From Bacteroidia bacterium (GTDB lineage: Bacteria > Bacteroidota > Bacteroidia > B-17B0 > Aurantibacillaceae), in contig JAGNIU010000002.1 in the NCBI GenBank assembly GCA_018000995.1, positions 68,483-132,482 on the forward strand: a DNA stretch of 64,000 nucleotides, read 5' to 3'. The translations under genes were made by a program, and so were the position numbers. Position 1 is the stretch's first letter. The number at the start of each line of letters is the position of its first letter. The notes beneath the pieces are model-generated. The model was not told the DNA's origin. It ran no database searches and was given only the letters and a program-made list of their open reading frames with translations. Below are positions 44,858 through 53,401 of the stretch, one piece after another.

Positions 44858-46067
44858 TAAACATACCCCGAATAGTGATGAACTATTAAAGCGACTTGAA
44901 ACCAACGATTCGAGCGGACTGGATGACTTTGAAAAAGAAGCACTGGAAGGTTTTGATAGTTTGGAGAATGTTGAATTGGCTAAAAATTTGACTGACTCGT
45001 TAAATAAAAAAATTGACGAGAAATATTTAAATAAAGAAGGCGGGAATAAAAAAGGAATGATGTATTTAAGTATGGCTGCCGGATTAGTTTTGGTAGTTGG
45101 CTTAAGTATTTTCTTTATGAATATAATGGGCGACAAAAAAGAAATGGCTATGGAAAGCGCGCCTACTACCGAACAAATTGCCAATGAAGTGACCCCTCCA
45201 TCAGATATCGCTCCGACTGAAGAAGAATCTAAAGCAGAAGGAAAAGGCGGAGAAGTAAATACCATAACTACAACAGATGCATTAGCAGAAAAATCAGCAA
45301 CAGGTGGTGGAAAAGATATTCCGGATACAGATAGTCGTAAGAAAACTGAAGATGATAAAGGTGACGGATTAACTTCCCGCAGGGTGGTTAAAGAAACAAA
45401 ACCCGGACAATCAGTTGCAGATAATGAAGCAGAAAAAGATTTTAAGCAACAACCGGAAACAAAAACTACAAGTGGTCCGCCTGCAGGAAATATACCTGCT
45501 TCTTCTCCTGTTGTAATGGAAGATAAGAAAGCAGAAGACAGAAAAGAGGAAGCAAATGAGAAAAATAATTTAGATGCCAATAAACAAACAGAAAACGAAA
45601 AAGTAAGTGGTGTAAAAAAACGTGCAGCTCCTAAAAAAGAAAAAGCAAAGAGCGGTGAAGCTTTAGCTTCTGATGATATTGCTGCCAACGATGAAAGCAC
45701 TGTGAATTCCCCTGCTAATATTAGTCAGCAAACTGTAGTTGGCGGTGTTGCAAGTGGAACAGGAACGAAACGTGATGAAAGTGGTTATGTACATAATGTT
45801 GAGTATGGAAATCACGCTTATTACAAGCCGCAGGATTATTTGAAAGTAGAAATTAATAAAAGTGAAATGCTTAAGACAAATGTAAAAGCATTTAAAGCTG
45901 AATTAACTATTAACGAAAAAGGGACTGTTACCGCTGTAAAATTCTTAACCACATTTGAGAATTGTACAGGTTGTAAAAAAGAATTAGAAAAAATTCTACT
46001 AAACATGCCGGGCTGGAAACCTAAATCAAAATCGGCAATTGAGACGGTGAGTTATATTGATCAGTAA
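44841..46067 (+). CDS. Membrane protein with TonB-like C-terminal domain, probable anti-sigma partner
   Basis: A 408-residue protein. Residues 1-70 are cytoplasmic and charged, and a TM helix lies at about 73-94 ('MMYLSMAAGLVLVVGLSIFFM'). A long Lys/Glu/Thr/Pro-rich low-complexity periplasmic region covers about 95-330. The C-terminal 65 residues resemble a TonB C-terminal or energy-transducer fold ('KAELTINEKGTVTAVKFL', 'CTGCKKELEKILLNMPGWKP'). The gene overlaps the ECF sigma gene by 17 bases, so an anti-sigma role with the N-terminal part binding the sigma factor is likely, although no ZAS motif is visible. TonB-like tails on anti-sigma-type proteins would link envelope contact to transcription. 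The two Cys in 'ENCTGCKK' could form a disulphide. Confidence 0.8.
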   Translation: MAKGLNKHTPNSDELLKRLETNDSSGLDDFEKEALEGFDSLENVELAKNLTDSLNKKIDEKYLNKEGGNKKGMMYLSMAAGLVLVVGLSIFFMNIMGDKKEMAMESAPTTEQIANEVTPPSDIAPTEEESKAEGKGGEVNTITTTDALAEKSATGGGKDIPDTDSRKKTEDDKGDGLTSRRVVKETKPGQSVADNEAEKDFKQQPETKTTSGPPAGNIPASSPVVMEDKKAEDRKEEANEKNNLDANKQTENEKVSGVKKRAAPKKEKAKSGEALASDDIAANDESTVNSPANISQQTVVGGVASGTGTKRDESGYVHNVEYGNHAYYKPQDYLKVEINKSEMLKTNVKAFKAELTINEKGTVTAVKFLTTFENCTGCKKELEKILLNMPGWKPKSKSAIETVSYIDQ

Positions 46068-46069
46068 TA

Positions 46070-46097
46070 TTTCTCGCAAAGACGCAGAGACGCTAAG
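46070..46097. repeat. Family D short repeat
   Basis: TTTCTCGCAAAGACGCAGAG followed by ACGCTAAG. A near-identical copy lies at 48105-48132. It separates the 44841 gene from the convergent T9SS protein gene. Confidence 0.7.
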
Positions 46098-46099
46098 CT

Positions 46100-47176
46100 T
46101 TATTCCTTTATGAAATTAGAATATAGAATTTGCCCAGACTTCTGTTTTATTCTCAGACTATAAACTCCTTGCGCAAGACTTGAAACATTAATATTATTGC
46201 TGAATGTTTCTGATAAAACTACTTGTCCTATTGAATTGTATACTTCAAGCTTCGCATCTTCTAAATCGTATCTTTCATTATCAATTATAAACAAAATTTC
46301 ATTTGTAGGATTGGGATAAATGCCGATTTTAATTATTGGGTTTTCTTTTTCAATTATTTCGGTTGAGTAAAAATTACAAAGCTCTCCTTCTGTTTGACAA
46401 AAAGTAATACTACTTAATGTTCCAGTATTGATATCAGGTTCTCCTGAACCAATGTTTGTAAAATCACAAAAATCGAAACCCAACATTAAACCAGAGTTGT
46501 TACTGATTCCTGAAACCTTCATATAAGAGTATAGAGGCGGATTGTTACCCATGCTGATTGTTCCTTTATTTATTAAACAAGAGTCAACACAAATAAAACC
46601 AACACCATGGACAGTAGCTGAGCTATCGATTTGTAATAATTTTTTAATTTCCGCCCTACCGTACTGAACCAAAAATCTTGTATCATTTCCTTTCAAAACC
46701 ATGTAATCCGATTTCACTAATCCCAATGAGCTAAACCAGCTCCAAGATTCAACTGTAATCCTTTTCGCTTCCATGAAATAATAATTATCAGCGCTAGCGG
46801 TATATCCCATTTGAAAATGATTGCAAATCAAGGAATCATTATTATGAAGATGACCAAGGCTATCCAGTATTAATGAATCACATTTAATATAATTACTATT
46901 CTGAATTGTATACTGATGATTGAATAAGCTTTGCTTCATTACAATTTTGCTTGATAGGATAATGCCGCAATTATATAATGAGGAGTTGTTTAAATATATG
47001 TTTCCAGTTACGGTTGCAGAAGGTGCGATATAAATAATACTTGCAGGAGGTAAATTAATATCGGAAGTATATAATCCCGTTATTGTTGCCGTTGTATTAG
47101 GAGGAGGCGGGAAACACTGGCAATAGATTTTTGGACTAAAAAGAATAAGAATAAATACCTTGAAAATTACTTTCAT
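46100..47176 (-). CDS. T9SS type A sorting domain-containing secreted protein
   Basis: A 358-residue protein with a signal peptide (to about 'PKIYCQ', residue 20). A beta-helix-like mid-section lists ordered structural units ('ITGLYTSDINLPPASIIY', 'LILDSLGHLHNNDSL'). The C-terminal 80 residues match the type A T9SS tail: 'IGIYPNPTNEILFII', 'LEVYNSIGQVVLSETF', 'INVSSLAQGVYSLRI' and 'YSNFIKE'. It is therefore exported across the outer membrane by T9SS. The function of the passenger is unknown. The gene follows folD in the same direction with a 36-base gap and may be co-transcribed with it, although no functional link is apparent. Confidence 0.88.
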   Translation of the reverse strand: MKVIFKVFILILFSPKIYCQCFPPPPNTTATITGLYTSDINLPPASIIYIAPSATVTGNIYLNNSSLYNCGIILSSKIVMKQSLFNHQYTIQNSNYIKCDSLILDSLGHLHNNDSLICNHFQMGYTASADNYYFMEAKRITVESWSWFSSLGLVKSDYMVLKGNDTRFLVQYGRAEIKKLLQIDSSATVHGVGFICVDSCLINKGTISMGNNPPLYSYMKVSGISNNSGLMLGFDFCDFTNIGSGEPDINTGTLSSITFCQTEGELCNFYSTEIIEKENPIIKIGIYPNPTNEILFIIDNERYDLEDAKLEVYNSIGQVVLSETFSNNINVSSLAQGVYSLRIKQKSGQILYSNFIKE

Positions 47177-47212
47177 TAGGTATTGAACGGACTTTTTTGA
47201 AATTTATTGCAA

Positions 47213-48100
47213 CTACTTATAAATCTCCTTCTTCGCGGCAAGCAAAGTGTTTTTTAAGAGAGAAGCGATAGTCATTGGTCCTACTCCGCCGGGAACGGGA
47301 GTTATGTAAGAACATTTTGGTGCGCAATTATCAAAATCAACATCACCAACTAATTTATAACCTTTTGGAAGAGATGCGTCATCAACACGATTAATTCCAA
47401 CATCAATAATAACACAACCTTGTTTTACCATATCAGCGGTAACAAAATTTGGTTTACCAATGGCGGCGATGATGATATCTGCATTTAAACAATGTGCTTT
47501 TAAATCTTTTGTTCTGCTATGACAAAGTGTTACAGTGCAATTTGCGAATTTTGAATTCTTCGCCATTAAAATACTCATGGGCGAACCTACAATATGACTT
47601 CTTCCAATCACCACGCAATTTTTTCCTGAAGTTTCAATATTGTAACGCTCTAATAATTGAGTGATGCCATAAGGCGTTGCACTAACGTAAGTCGGTAAAT
47701 CTAAAACCAAACGACCAACATTTATAGGATGAAAACCATCTACATCTTTACTTGGTTTTACAGCTTCAATAATTTTATGCTCCGCAATATGTTTTGGTAA
47801 TGGTAACTGTACAATATAACCATCAATATCCTTATCGTTATTTAAGTCTTCTAACTTATTTAATAATTCTTGCTCAGTAATTGTCGCCGGAAATTTTACG
47901 AGTGTAGATTTGAATCCAACTTTCTCACAAGTCTTAACTTTTGAACCCACATAAGCCTGAGAAGCCGGATCATCACCCACTAAAATAGCAGCTAAATGAG
48001 GAACCTTTCCTCCGCTTTCAACAAATGCTTTTACTTCTGCAGCAATTTCTTCCTGCATTTGCAATGATATTTTTTTTCCGTCGATTAATTCGTAGCTCAT
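47213..48100 (-). CDS. folD: Bifunctional methylenetetrahydrofolate dehydrogenase/cyclohydrolase
   Basis: A 295-residue FolD of typical length. Signature 1 is '[17 protein letters not shown]' with the catalytic Lys (about 56) and Tyr, then '[13 protein letters not shown]', '[13 protein letters not shown]' (NADP-binding) and signature 2 '[16 protein letters not shown]'. It interconverts 5,10-methylene-, methenyl- and 10-formyl-tetrahydrofolate in the cytoplasm for purine and one-carbon metabolism. It lies 33 bases after ffh on the same strand, with a family D repeat in the gap, so the two may be one transcript. Confidence 0.96.
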   Translation of the reverse strand: MSYELIDGKKISLQMQEEIAAEVKAFVESGGKVPHLAAILVGDDPASQAYVGSKVKTCEKVGFKSTLVKFPATITEQELLNKLEDLNNDKDIDGYIVQLPLPKHIAEHKIIEAVKPSKDVDGFHPINVGRLVLDLPTYVSATPYGITQLLERYNIETSGKNCVVIGRSHIVGSPMSILMAKNSKFANCTVTLCHSRTKDLKAHCLNADIIIAAIGKPNFVTADMVKQGCVIIDVGINRVDDASLPKGYKLVGDVDFDNCAPKCSYITPVPGGVGPMTIASLLKNTLLAAKKEIYK

Positions 48101-48104
48101 AATT

Positions 48105-48132
48105 TTTCTCGCAAAGGCGCAAAGACGCTAAG
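48105..48132. repeat. Family D short repeat between ffh and folD
   Basis: TTTCTCGCAAAGGCGCAAAG followed by ACGCTAAG. It differs from 46070-46097 by a few bases. Its place between two same-strand genes means it would be part of their shared mRNA. Confidence 0.7.
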
Positions 48133-48133
48133 G

Positions 48134-49471
48134 TTATTGTCCGGGCATTTTAGGCATGTTACGCATCATTTTTGCCATGGCGTTTTTATCGTTCATCATG
48201 CGCATCATTTTGCGGGTATCTTCAAACTGTTTTAATAATTTATTTACTTCTGTAATATTTAATCCGCTGCCTTTTGCTATACGCTGACGACGAGCGCCAT
48301 TGATAACTTCCGGTTTACTGCGTTCAACAGGTGTCATCGAATAAATAATAGCTTCAATGTGTTTGAAAGCATCATCCTTTATATCTGCATCCTTAATCGC
48401 CTTTCCAACACCGGGAATCATACCAACTAAATCCTTAATGTTACCCATTTTTTTAATCTGCTGCAGCTGACTTAAAAAGTCATTCAAATCAAATTTATTA
48501 GTCGCAATCTTCTTCGATAACTTTCTTGCTTCTTCCTCGTTATATTGTTCCTGTGCACGCTCAACTAAAGTAACAACGTCACCCATTCCTAAAATACGAT
48601 CGCTCATACGTTCAGGATAGAACACATCCAACGCTTCCATTTTCTCACCTGTACCAACAAACTTAATTGGTTTGTTTACTACCGATTTAATTGAAAGAGC
48701 TGCACCACCACGTGTATCACCATCTAATTTGGTTAATATAACACCATCAAAATCTAATTTATCATTGAAGGCTTTTGCAGTATTCACCGCATCTTGCCCG
48801 GTCATTGCATCTACTACAAATAAAATTTCGTTTGGCTTGATCGCTTTTTTCAAGTCCGAAATTTCATTCATCATCATCTCATCAATCGCTAAACGACCCG
48901 CGGTATCTATTAACACCACTGAGTTTCCGTTTTCTTTTGCTTGTTTTAAAGCAGCTTCAGCAATTTTGATCGGACTTTTTTCTTCTCTGTTCGAGAACAC
49001 ATCTACTCCAATTTGCTCTCCTAAAACATGTAACTGATCAATCGCAGCCGGACGGTAAACGTCGCAAGCTACCATTAAAGGATTTTTTCCTTTTTTCGTT
49101 TTTAAATAATTCGCGAGTTTTCCTGTAAAAGTTGTTTTACCAGAACCTTGCAAACCACTCATTAAAATAATGGTTGGATTTCCGCCTAAGAAAATATCTT
49201 CTTTCTGACCACCCATTAAGGTCGTCAATTCATCATGTGTAATTTTAATTAAGAGTTGCCCCGGAGAAACAGAGGTTAATACATTTTGTCCTAAAGCTTT
49301 TTCTTTAATTGTATCCGTAAATTGCTTAGCAACTTTAAAGTTAACGTCGGCATCGAGTAATGCTTTACGAACTTCTTTCAACGTTTCAGCAACGTTAATT
49401 TCTGTAATCTTTCCGTGACCCTTTAAAACTTTAAAGGCGCGGTCGAGTTTATCACTTAAATTATCAAACAT
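48134..49471 (-). CDS. ffh: Signal recognition particle GTPase Ffh
   Basis: A 445-residue SRP54-type protein of typical length. The N domain is followed by G1 'LMSGLQGSGKTTFTGKLA', G3 'LIDTAGRLAIDE' and G4 'ILTKLDGDTRGGAA'. The Met-rich M domain ends 'KAMAKMMRNMPKMPGQ'-like (seen as 'NDKNAMAKMMRNMPKMPGQ'). It binds signal peptides emerging from ribosomes and targets them to FtsY/SecYEG. The -7 box of its promoter lies only 7 bases from the ATG. folD follows on the same strand. Confidence 0.96.
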   Translation of the reverse strand: MFDNLSDKLDRAFKVLKGHGKITEINVAETLKEVRKALLDADVNFKVAKQFTDTIKEKALGQNVLTSVSPGQLLIKITHDELTTLMGGQKEDIFLGGNPTIILMSGLQGSGKTTFTGKLANYLKTKKGKNPLMVACDVYRPAAIDQLHVLGEQIGVDVFSNREEKSPIKIAEAALKQAKENGNSVVLIDTAGRLAIDEMMMNEISDLKKAIKPNEILFVVDAMTGQDAVNTAKAFNDKLDFDGVILTKLDGDTRGGAALSIKSVVNKPIKFVGTGEKMEALDVFYPERMSDRILGMGDVVTLVERAQEQYNEEEARKLSKKIATNKFDLNDFLSQLQQIKKMGNIKDLVGMIPGVGKAIKDADIKDDAFKHIEAIIYSMTPVERSKPEVINGARRQRIAKGSGLNITEVNKLLKQFEDTRKMMRMMNDKNAMAKMMRNMPKMPGQ

Positions 49472-49478
49472 GGCGGTA

Positions 49479-49486
49479 CAAAATTA
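49479..49486 (-). promoter_or_regulatory. -7 promoter box of ffh
   Basis: On the minus strand TAATTTTG followed by TACC, ending 7 bases before the ffh ATG. The same TTTGTACC string occurs before mntR. No -33 TTG is seen at the expected distance. Confidence 0.4.
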
Positions 49487-49563
49487 TTCAGGTAAAATTA
49501 CTAATTTGTTCGAGATAAAAAATGGCTAAATATTACAAAGATTTGCAATAAATTTACCCTGAA

Positions 49564-50610
49564 ATGAAGCCCAACGAACACTATATGAAACGCTGCTTTG
49601 AGCTGGCCCTAAAGGGACTGGGACAAGTGGCGCCTAACCCATTGGTGGGTTGTGTTATTGTGAAAGACGGGGAAATAATTGCTGAGGGTTATCATAAAGA
49701 ATACGGAAAAGCCCATGCCGAAGTTAACGCCATTAATGTATTAGGTCCCGGTTTTGATTTTAGCCACTGTACTTTATATGTGAATTTAGAACCTTGCTCG
49801 CATCAGGGAAAAACTCCGCCATGCTCTGATTTATTGGTGAGGAAAAAATTTAAAAAGGTGGTGATTTGTAATACAGATACAAATCCTTTGGTGGGTGGAA
49901 AAGGAATTGAACGATTAAAGAAAGCAGGAATTGAAGTTGAATCTGGAGTTTTAGAAGCTGAAGGTCGCGAATTAAATAAACGATTTTTTACATTTCATGA
50001 AAAGAAAAGACCTTACATTATTTTAAAATGGGCGCAAACTAATGATGGATTCGTTAGTAAAAATCCAATGCCTCAAAATAAAAGTGAGAATTGGATTACG
50101 GGAGAAGAAAGTAAAAAATTAGTCCATGAATGGCGGGCACAAGAACAAGCTATAATGGTGGGAACAAACACAGTTTTAAATGATAATCCTGAATTAACAG
50201 TTCGTTTAGCAGAAGGGAAAAATCCATTACGTATTGTTTTAGATAAAGAATTAAAATTAAAATCAGATTCAGCCATTTTTAATACTAACGCCGAAACCCT
50301 TGTGTTTACAGGGTTAGAGAGAGCCTCAACAAATACTATAAACTATTTCAAAATTGATTTTAGCACAAAAGTATTAGAACAGGTTTTGAATACACTTTGT
50401 ACTTTAAATATTTCGAGTTTAATTATTGAAGGCGGCACTACCCTACTCCAAAGTTTTATCAATGAAAATTTATGGGATGAAGCGCGTGTATTTATTAACC
50501 CTGATAAAAATTTTGGAAGTGGTATTAAAGCGCCTGCATTCGATTTAAATAAAGCGCATCAACAAAAATCAGGAGCAGATAATTTATTCACCATAAATAA
50601 TTTAGTTTAA
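49564..50610 (+). CDS. ribD: Riboflavin biosynthesis deaminase/reductase RibD
   Basis: A 348-residue bifunctional protein. The N-terminal deaminase (1-145) has the zinc motifs 'HAEVNAI' and 'PCSHQGKTPPCSD' and 'APNPLVGCVIVKDG'. The C-terminal reductase (about 150-348) has 'PYIILKWAQTNDGFVS', 'GTNTVLNDNPELTVR' and 'IIEGGTTLLQSF'. It converts 2,5-diamino-6-ribosylamino-pyrimidinone phosphate to the ribitylamino product in two steps of riboflavin synthesis, in the cytoplasm. It is followed after one base by an EamA/DMT-type transporter gene on the same strand, so both are probably co-transcribed. Confidence 0.95.
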   Translation: MKPNEHYMKRCFELALKGLGQVAPNPLVGCVIVKDGEIIAEGYHKEYGKAHAEVNAINVLGPGFDFSHCTLYVNLEPCSHQGKTPPCSDLLVRKKFKKVVICNTDTNPLVGGKGIERLKKAGIEVESGVLEAEGRELNKRFFTFHEKKRPYIILKWAQTNDGFVSKNPMPQNKSENWITGEESKKLVHEWRAQEQAIMVGTNTVLNDNPELTVRLAEGKNPLRIVLDKELKLKSDSAIFNTNAETLVFTGLERASTNTINYFKIDFSTKVLEQVLNTLCTLNISSLIIEGGTTLLQSFINENLWDEARVFINPDKNFGSGIKAPAFDLNKAHQQKSGADNLFTINNLV

Positions 50611-50611
50611 G

Positions 50612-51487
50612 ATGATTTATATTGTCTTAGCTATTCTCACCAGCATTTTTTTATTGAGTGTTTTTAAACTCTTTGAAAAGTACAAGGTCAATACCTTTCA
50701 CGCTATCATTACCAATTATATTACGGCTGCTTTGACCGGTTTTTTCTTCTCGCAACATAAAATAGATTTTAATTTAATCAGCGAAACATCCTGGCTGTAT
50801 GTTTGTCTACCCTTGGGATTTCTATTCATCTCTGTGTTTTATTTAATTTCATTAACCGCTCAAAAAATTAGTATTGCCGCTGCTTCGGTGGCGAACAAAA
50901 TGAGTGTGGTTATACCAGTTTTATTTTCTATCATTTTTATTGGAGAACCATTTAATACGATGAAAGTCATTGGTATTATTTTGGCTTTAATAGCAGTGTA
51001 TTTCACCAACAAACGCAACAGAACAGAACATCACACTTCTAAAACCTTATTATGGCTCCCTGCTTTAGTTTTTATTGGGAGCGGCTTGATTGATACCGGC
51101 ATTAACGCTGCTAAAACTTACTTATTTACTTTGCCAGTGCATAGTGATTTATTTAGCATAGGTATTTTTGCCAGTGCGTTTGTTATTGGGATGTGTGTTT
51201 TAGCATTTCAGTTTTTTAAACAACCAAAAGGAAGTACAAAATTTGAATTAAAAAGTTTGATTGGCGGAATTGTTTTAGGGATACCAAATTACTTTAGTAT
51301 TTTTTTTATTCTAAAATCATTGGAAGCAAATATTTTTAGCAGCGCGCAATTATTTCCGGTACTTAATATTTCGAATGTAGTATTAACAGCTTTAGTCGGC
51401 TTTTTAATATTTAAAGAAAAGCTAAGTACTCAAAATCTACTGGGAGTTCTCCTTGCTGTTATTTCTATTCTTCTTATTACCTATTAA
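50612..51487 (+). CDS. DMT/EamA family transporter
   Basis: A 291-residue integral membrane protein with about ten hydrophobic helices, including 'MIYIVLAILTSIFLLSVF' at the start and 'VVLTALVGFLIFKEKLS' near the end. The two-fold repeat of five helices with the conserved 'IFIGEPF' and 'LIFKEKLS' ends of the halves fits the drug/metabolite transporter (EamA) superfamily. The substrate is unknown; the one-base gap to ribD makes riboflavin or a related compound a weak guess only. It converges on the next gene with a 2-base gap. Confidence 0.85.
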   Translation: MIYIVLAILTSIFLLSVFKLFEKYKVNTFHAIITNYITAALTGFFFSQHKIDFNLISETSWLYVCLPLGFLFISVFYLISLTAQKISIAAASVANKMSVVIPVLFSIIFIGEPFNTMKVIGIILALIAVYFTNKRNRTEHHTSKTLLWLPALVFIGSGLIDTGINAAKTYLFTLPVHSDLFSIGIFASAFVIGMCVLAFQFFKQPKGSTKFELKSLIGGIVLGIPNYFSIFFILKSLEANIFSSAQLFPVLNISNVVLTALVGFLIFKEKLSTQNLLGVLLAVISILLITY

Positions 51488-51489
51488 GT

Positions 51490-53337
51490 TTATTCCTTAA
51501 TAATTCTTGTTCTATAAACCTGATTCTCATTCTGAATAATCCTCAGATAATAAACCCCGTCAGGCTGGTCGTCTATAGAGATCTTATTTGTAGTTTCTTT
51601 TACAATTTGTTTTTTAACTAATTGTCCAATACCATTATAAATTTCAACCACATTAGTTTCACTTAAATTAGTAAGACTCAAAACAAACTCTCCTTTGTTT
51701 GGATTTGGATACACTCCGAATAGAAGCGAATTTAGTGGTGATTGGGAAATGCCCGTACAAGCCGAAACACTTTGGGTAATTAAAGCAAAGCCTTCGCACG
51801 AACCATTACTTCCTAACACTGTATAAGTAACACTTGATGTTGGATTTAAAGCAATTGGATTTCCGGTAATTCCTCCCGGATTATAGGTATAAGAAACAGC
51901 ACCTGTAGCCGAAAGCGTAACCGTTTGTCCGGCACAAATAAAACTGTTACTGGTGGTGGCATTTACTACCGGAGCAGTACTAACAGTTATTGAAACTGTT
52001 TTAGTATCTGTACACGGACCGTTAGCTCCTGTAATTGTATAAATTGTTGTTGCTGTTGGAGAAACTACAATTTGTGAAGTTGTTGCGCCTGTACTCCATG
52101 AATATGTTGTTGCGCCCGTTGCTAAAAGTGTGGTGGTACTTCCTGAACAAATTGTATTATTTGAAACAGCAACAGTTGGTGAAGCAGAAATAGCAATGGT
52201 TGCAGTTCCTACCGAACACGAAGCATCTTTTACTGTTACTGTATAAATTCCGGTTGCTGCACCTGTAATAGTAGATGCGTTTCCACCTGTTGGGCTCCAT
52301 GTATAAGTATACGGGCCCGTTCCACCTGTAGGAGTTGCAGTTGCAGAACCTACAGTGCACGATGAAGAAACTGCTGTTGAAATTGATAATGAAGGTGCTA
52401 TACAAATATTACAACTTGTGCGATAATACATTCCGGCTGCCACAAAACTATAACAATCACTTGTGGTGTTTATACCGTAAACAGCAGAGGTTTGTCCGGA
52501 TACCGCAGCTGCTCCCGGTGCTTGAATAAAATCCCAAATGTTTTGGCTGGCTGCAGGATAAGAAAAATTATAGGCCGATGAGTTTAACTGAATTGACGAT
52601 GCATTGTTTCTTTGCAAATCGCCAACAAGCATAAAATTTGTAGTTAACGATGGTGTACTGCACACGTTAAATCCGGAAATTGTTGCAGAAACCGGCGAGC
52701 CGATTGAAACATAACAGCCGTCAGCAATTACAATACTTCCTGTATAATTTTGTGTTGGATCACTGTATATAACAAACAAAGTCGCACCATCAGCATCATT
52801 TCCAGGACCAACTGGAATACCACTAATAACATAATTTCCATTGCCGGAAATTATAGATGTAACATCTGCCCTATAAGAATAAGTGCCGGCATAACCCCAA
52901 CATTTATCAATATGAGCGCCAATAATTGACATAGGGAATACAGATGTGGTACTTACAGGGTTTGTTACAGAAGCGCCAAATCCGCTACCCACACCTGAAA
53001 CGCCAACGTATAAAAATGCTTTTACAATTACTGCACAAGAAGGTATGCCGGAAATACTATATGTTGCAGGTTGAACAACACCAGTTGCAGGACTAATAGA
53101 AAACACACGCTGATTTAAACGCACCGATGCTTGAGTAAAATTTAAACCGCATGCTGATGTTGTGTAACTGGTAGTGATGGTTCCGTTACCGTTTGCAATT
53201 TGTGCGGGCTGCAATTTATAATTGAAATGCGAAATATTATTAGATGTTCCCGGGATACGATTTTCGTATTGAGAGAATACTGAGCCTGAAATAAAAATCA
53301 GAAAAAATAATGTAACTGAATGGTAAAATTTTATCAT
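51490..53337 (-). CDS. Secreted protein: shared N-terminal domain + SprB-like repeats + T9SS type A tail
   Basis: A 615-residue protein. The ATG at 53337 starts the signal peptide ('MIKFYHSVTLFFLIFISGSV'); an in-frame ATG 42 bases earlier adds no signal character. Residues about 45-300 hold the domain shared with the next two upstream genes ('NGNGTITTSYTTSACGLNF', 'RLNQRVFS', 'FLYVGVSG', 'DGATLFVIYSDP', 'GMYYRTSCNICI'). A 'GGTGPYTYTWSPTGGNAS' SprB-type repeat and Ig-like repeats follow. The tail ('FGVYPNPNKGEFVLSL', 'VVEIYNGIGQLVKKQIV', 'LRIIQNENQVYRTRIIKE') is type A T9SS, unlike the two paralogues. Probably displayed or released at the surface. Function is unknown. Confidence 0.88.
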   Translation of the reverse strand: MIKFYHSVTLFFLIFISGSVFSQYENRIPGTSNNISHFNYKLQPAQIANGNGTITTSYTTSACGLNFTQASVRLNQRVFSISPATGVVQPATYSISGIPSCAVIVKAFLYVGVSGVGSGFGASVTNPVSTTSVFPMSIIGAHIDKCWGYAGTYSYRADVTSIISGNGNYVISGIPVGPGNDADGATLFVIYSDPTQNYTGSIVIADGCYVSIGSPVSATISGFNVCSTPSLTTNFMLVGDLQRNNASSIQLNSSAYNFSYPAASQNIWDFIQAPGAAAVSGQTSAVYGINTTSDCYSFVAAGMYYRTSCNICIAPSLSISTAVSSSCTVGSATATPTGGTGPYTYTWSPTGGNASTITGAATGIYTVTVKDASCSVGTATIAISASPTVAVSNNTICSGSTTTLLATGATTYSWSTGATTSQIVVSPTATTIYTITGANGPCTDTKTVSITVSTAPVVNATTSNSFICAGQTVTLSATGAVSYTYNPGGITGNPIALNPTSSVTYTVLGSNGSCEGFALITQSVSACTGISQSPLNSLLFGVYPNPNKGEFVLSLTNLSETNVVEIYNGIGQLVKKQIVKETTNKISIDDQPDGVYYLRIIQNENQVYRTRIIKE

Positions 53338-53363
53338 GCAATATTTGTTTTTAAGTATAAAAA

Positions 53364-53387
53364 AAAGGGAAGTGTGCACTTCCCTTT
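53364..53387 (-). terminator. Rho-independent terminator of the 53402-58123 gene
   Basis: A perfect 10-bp inverted repeat, AAAGGGAAGT-gtgc-ACTTCCCTTT, is followed on the minus strand by a run of T. It lies 14 bases after the stop codon. Confidence 0.85.
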
Positions 53388-53401
53388 AACTTGTTATTTT
53401 T

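Noticed and set aside
44834-45700. Minus-strand 288-codon frame opposite the probable anti-sigma gene
   Set aside because: Ser/Phe-rich composition reflects the complement of a Lys/Glu-rich low-complexity region; the plus-strand gene is coupled to the sigma factor and has clear domains.
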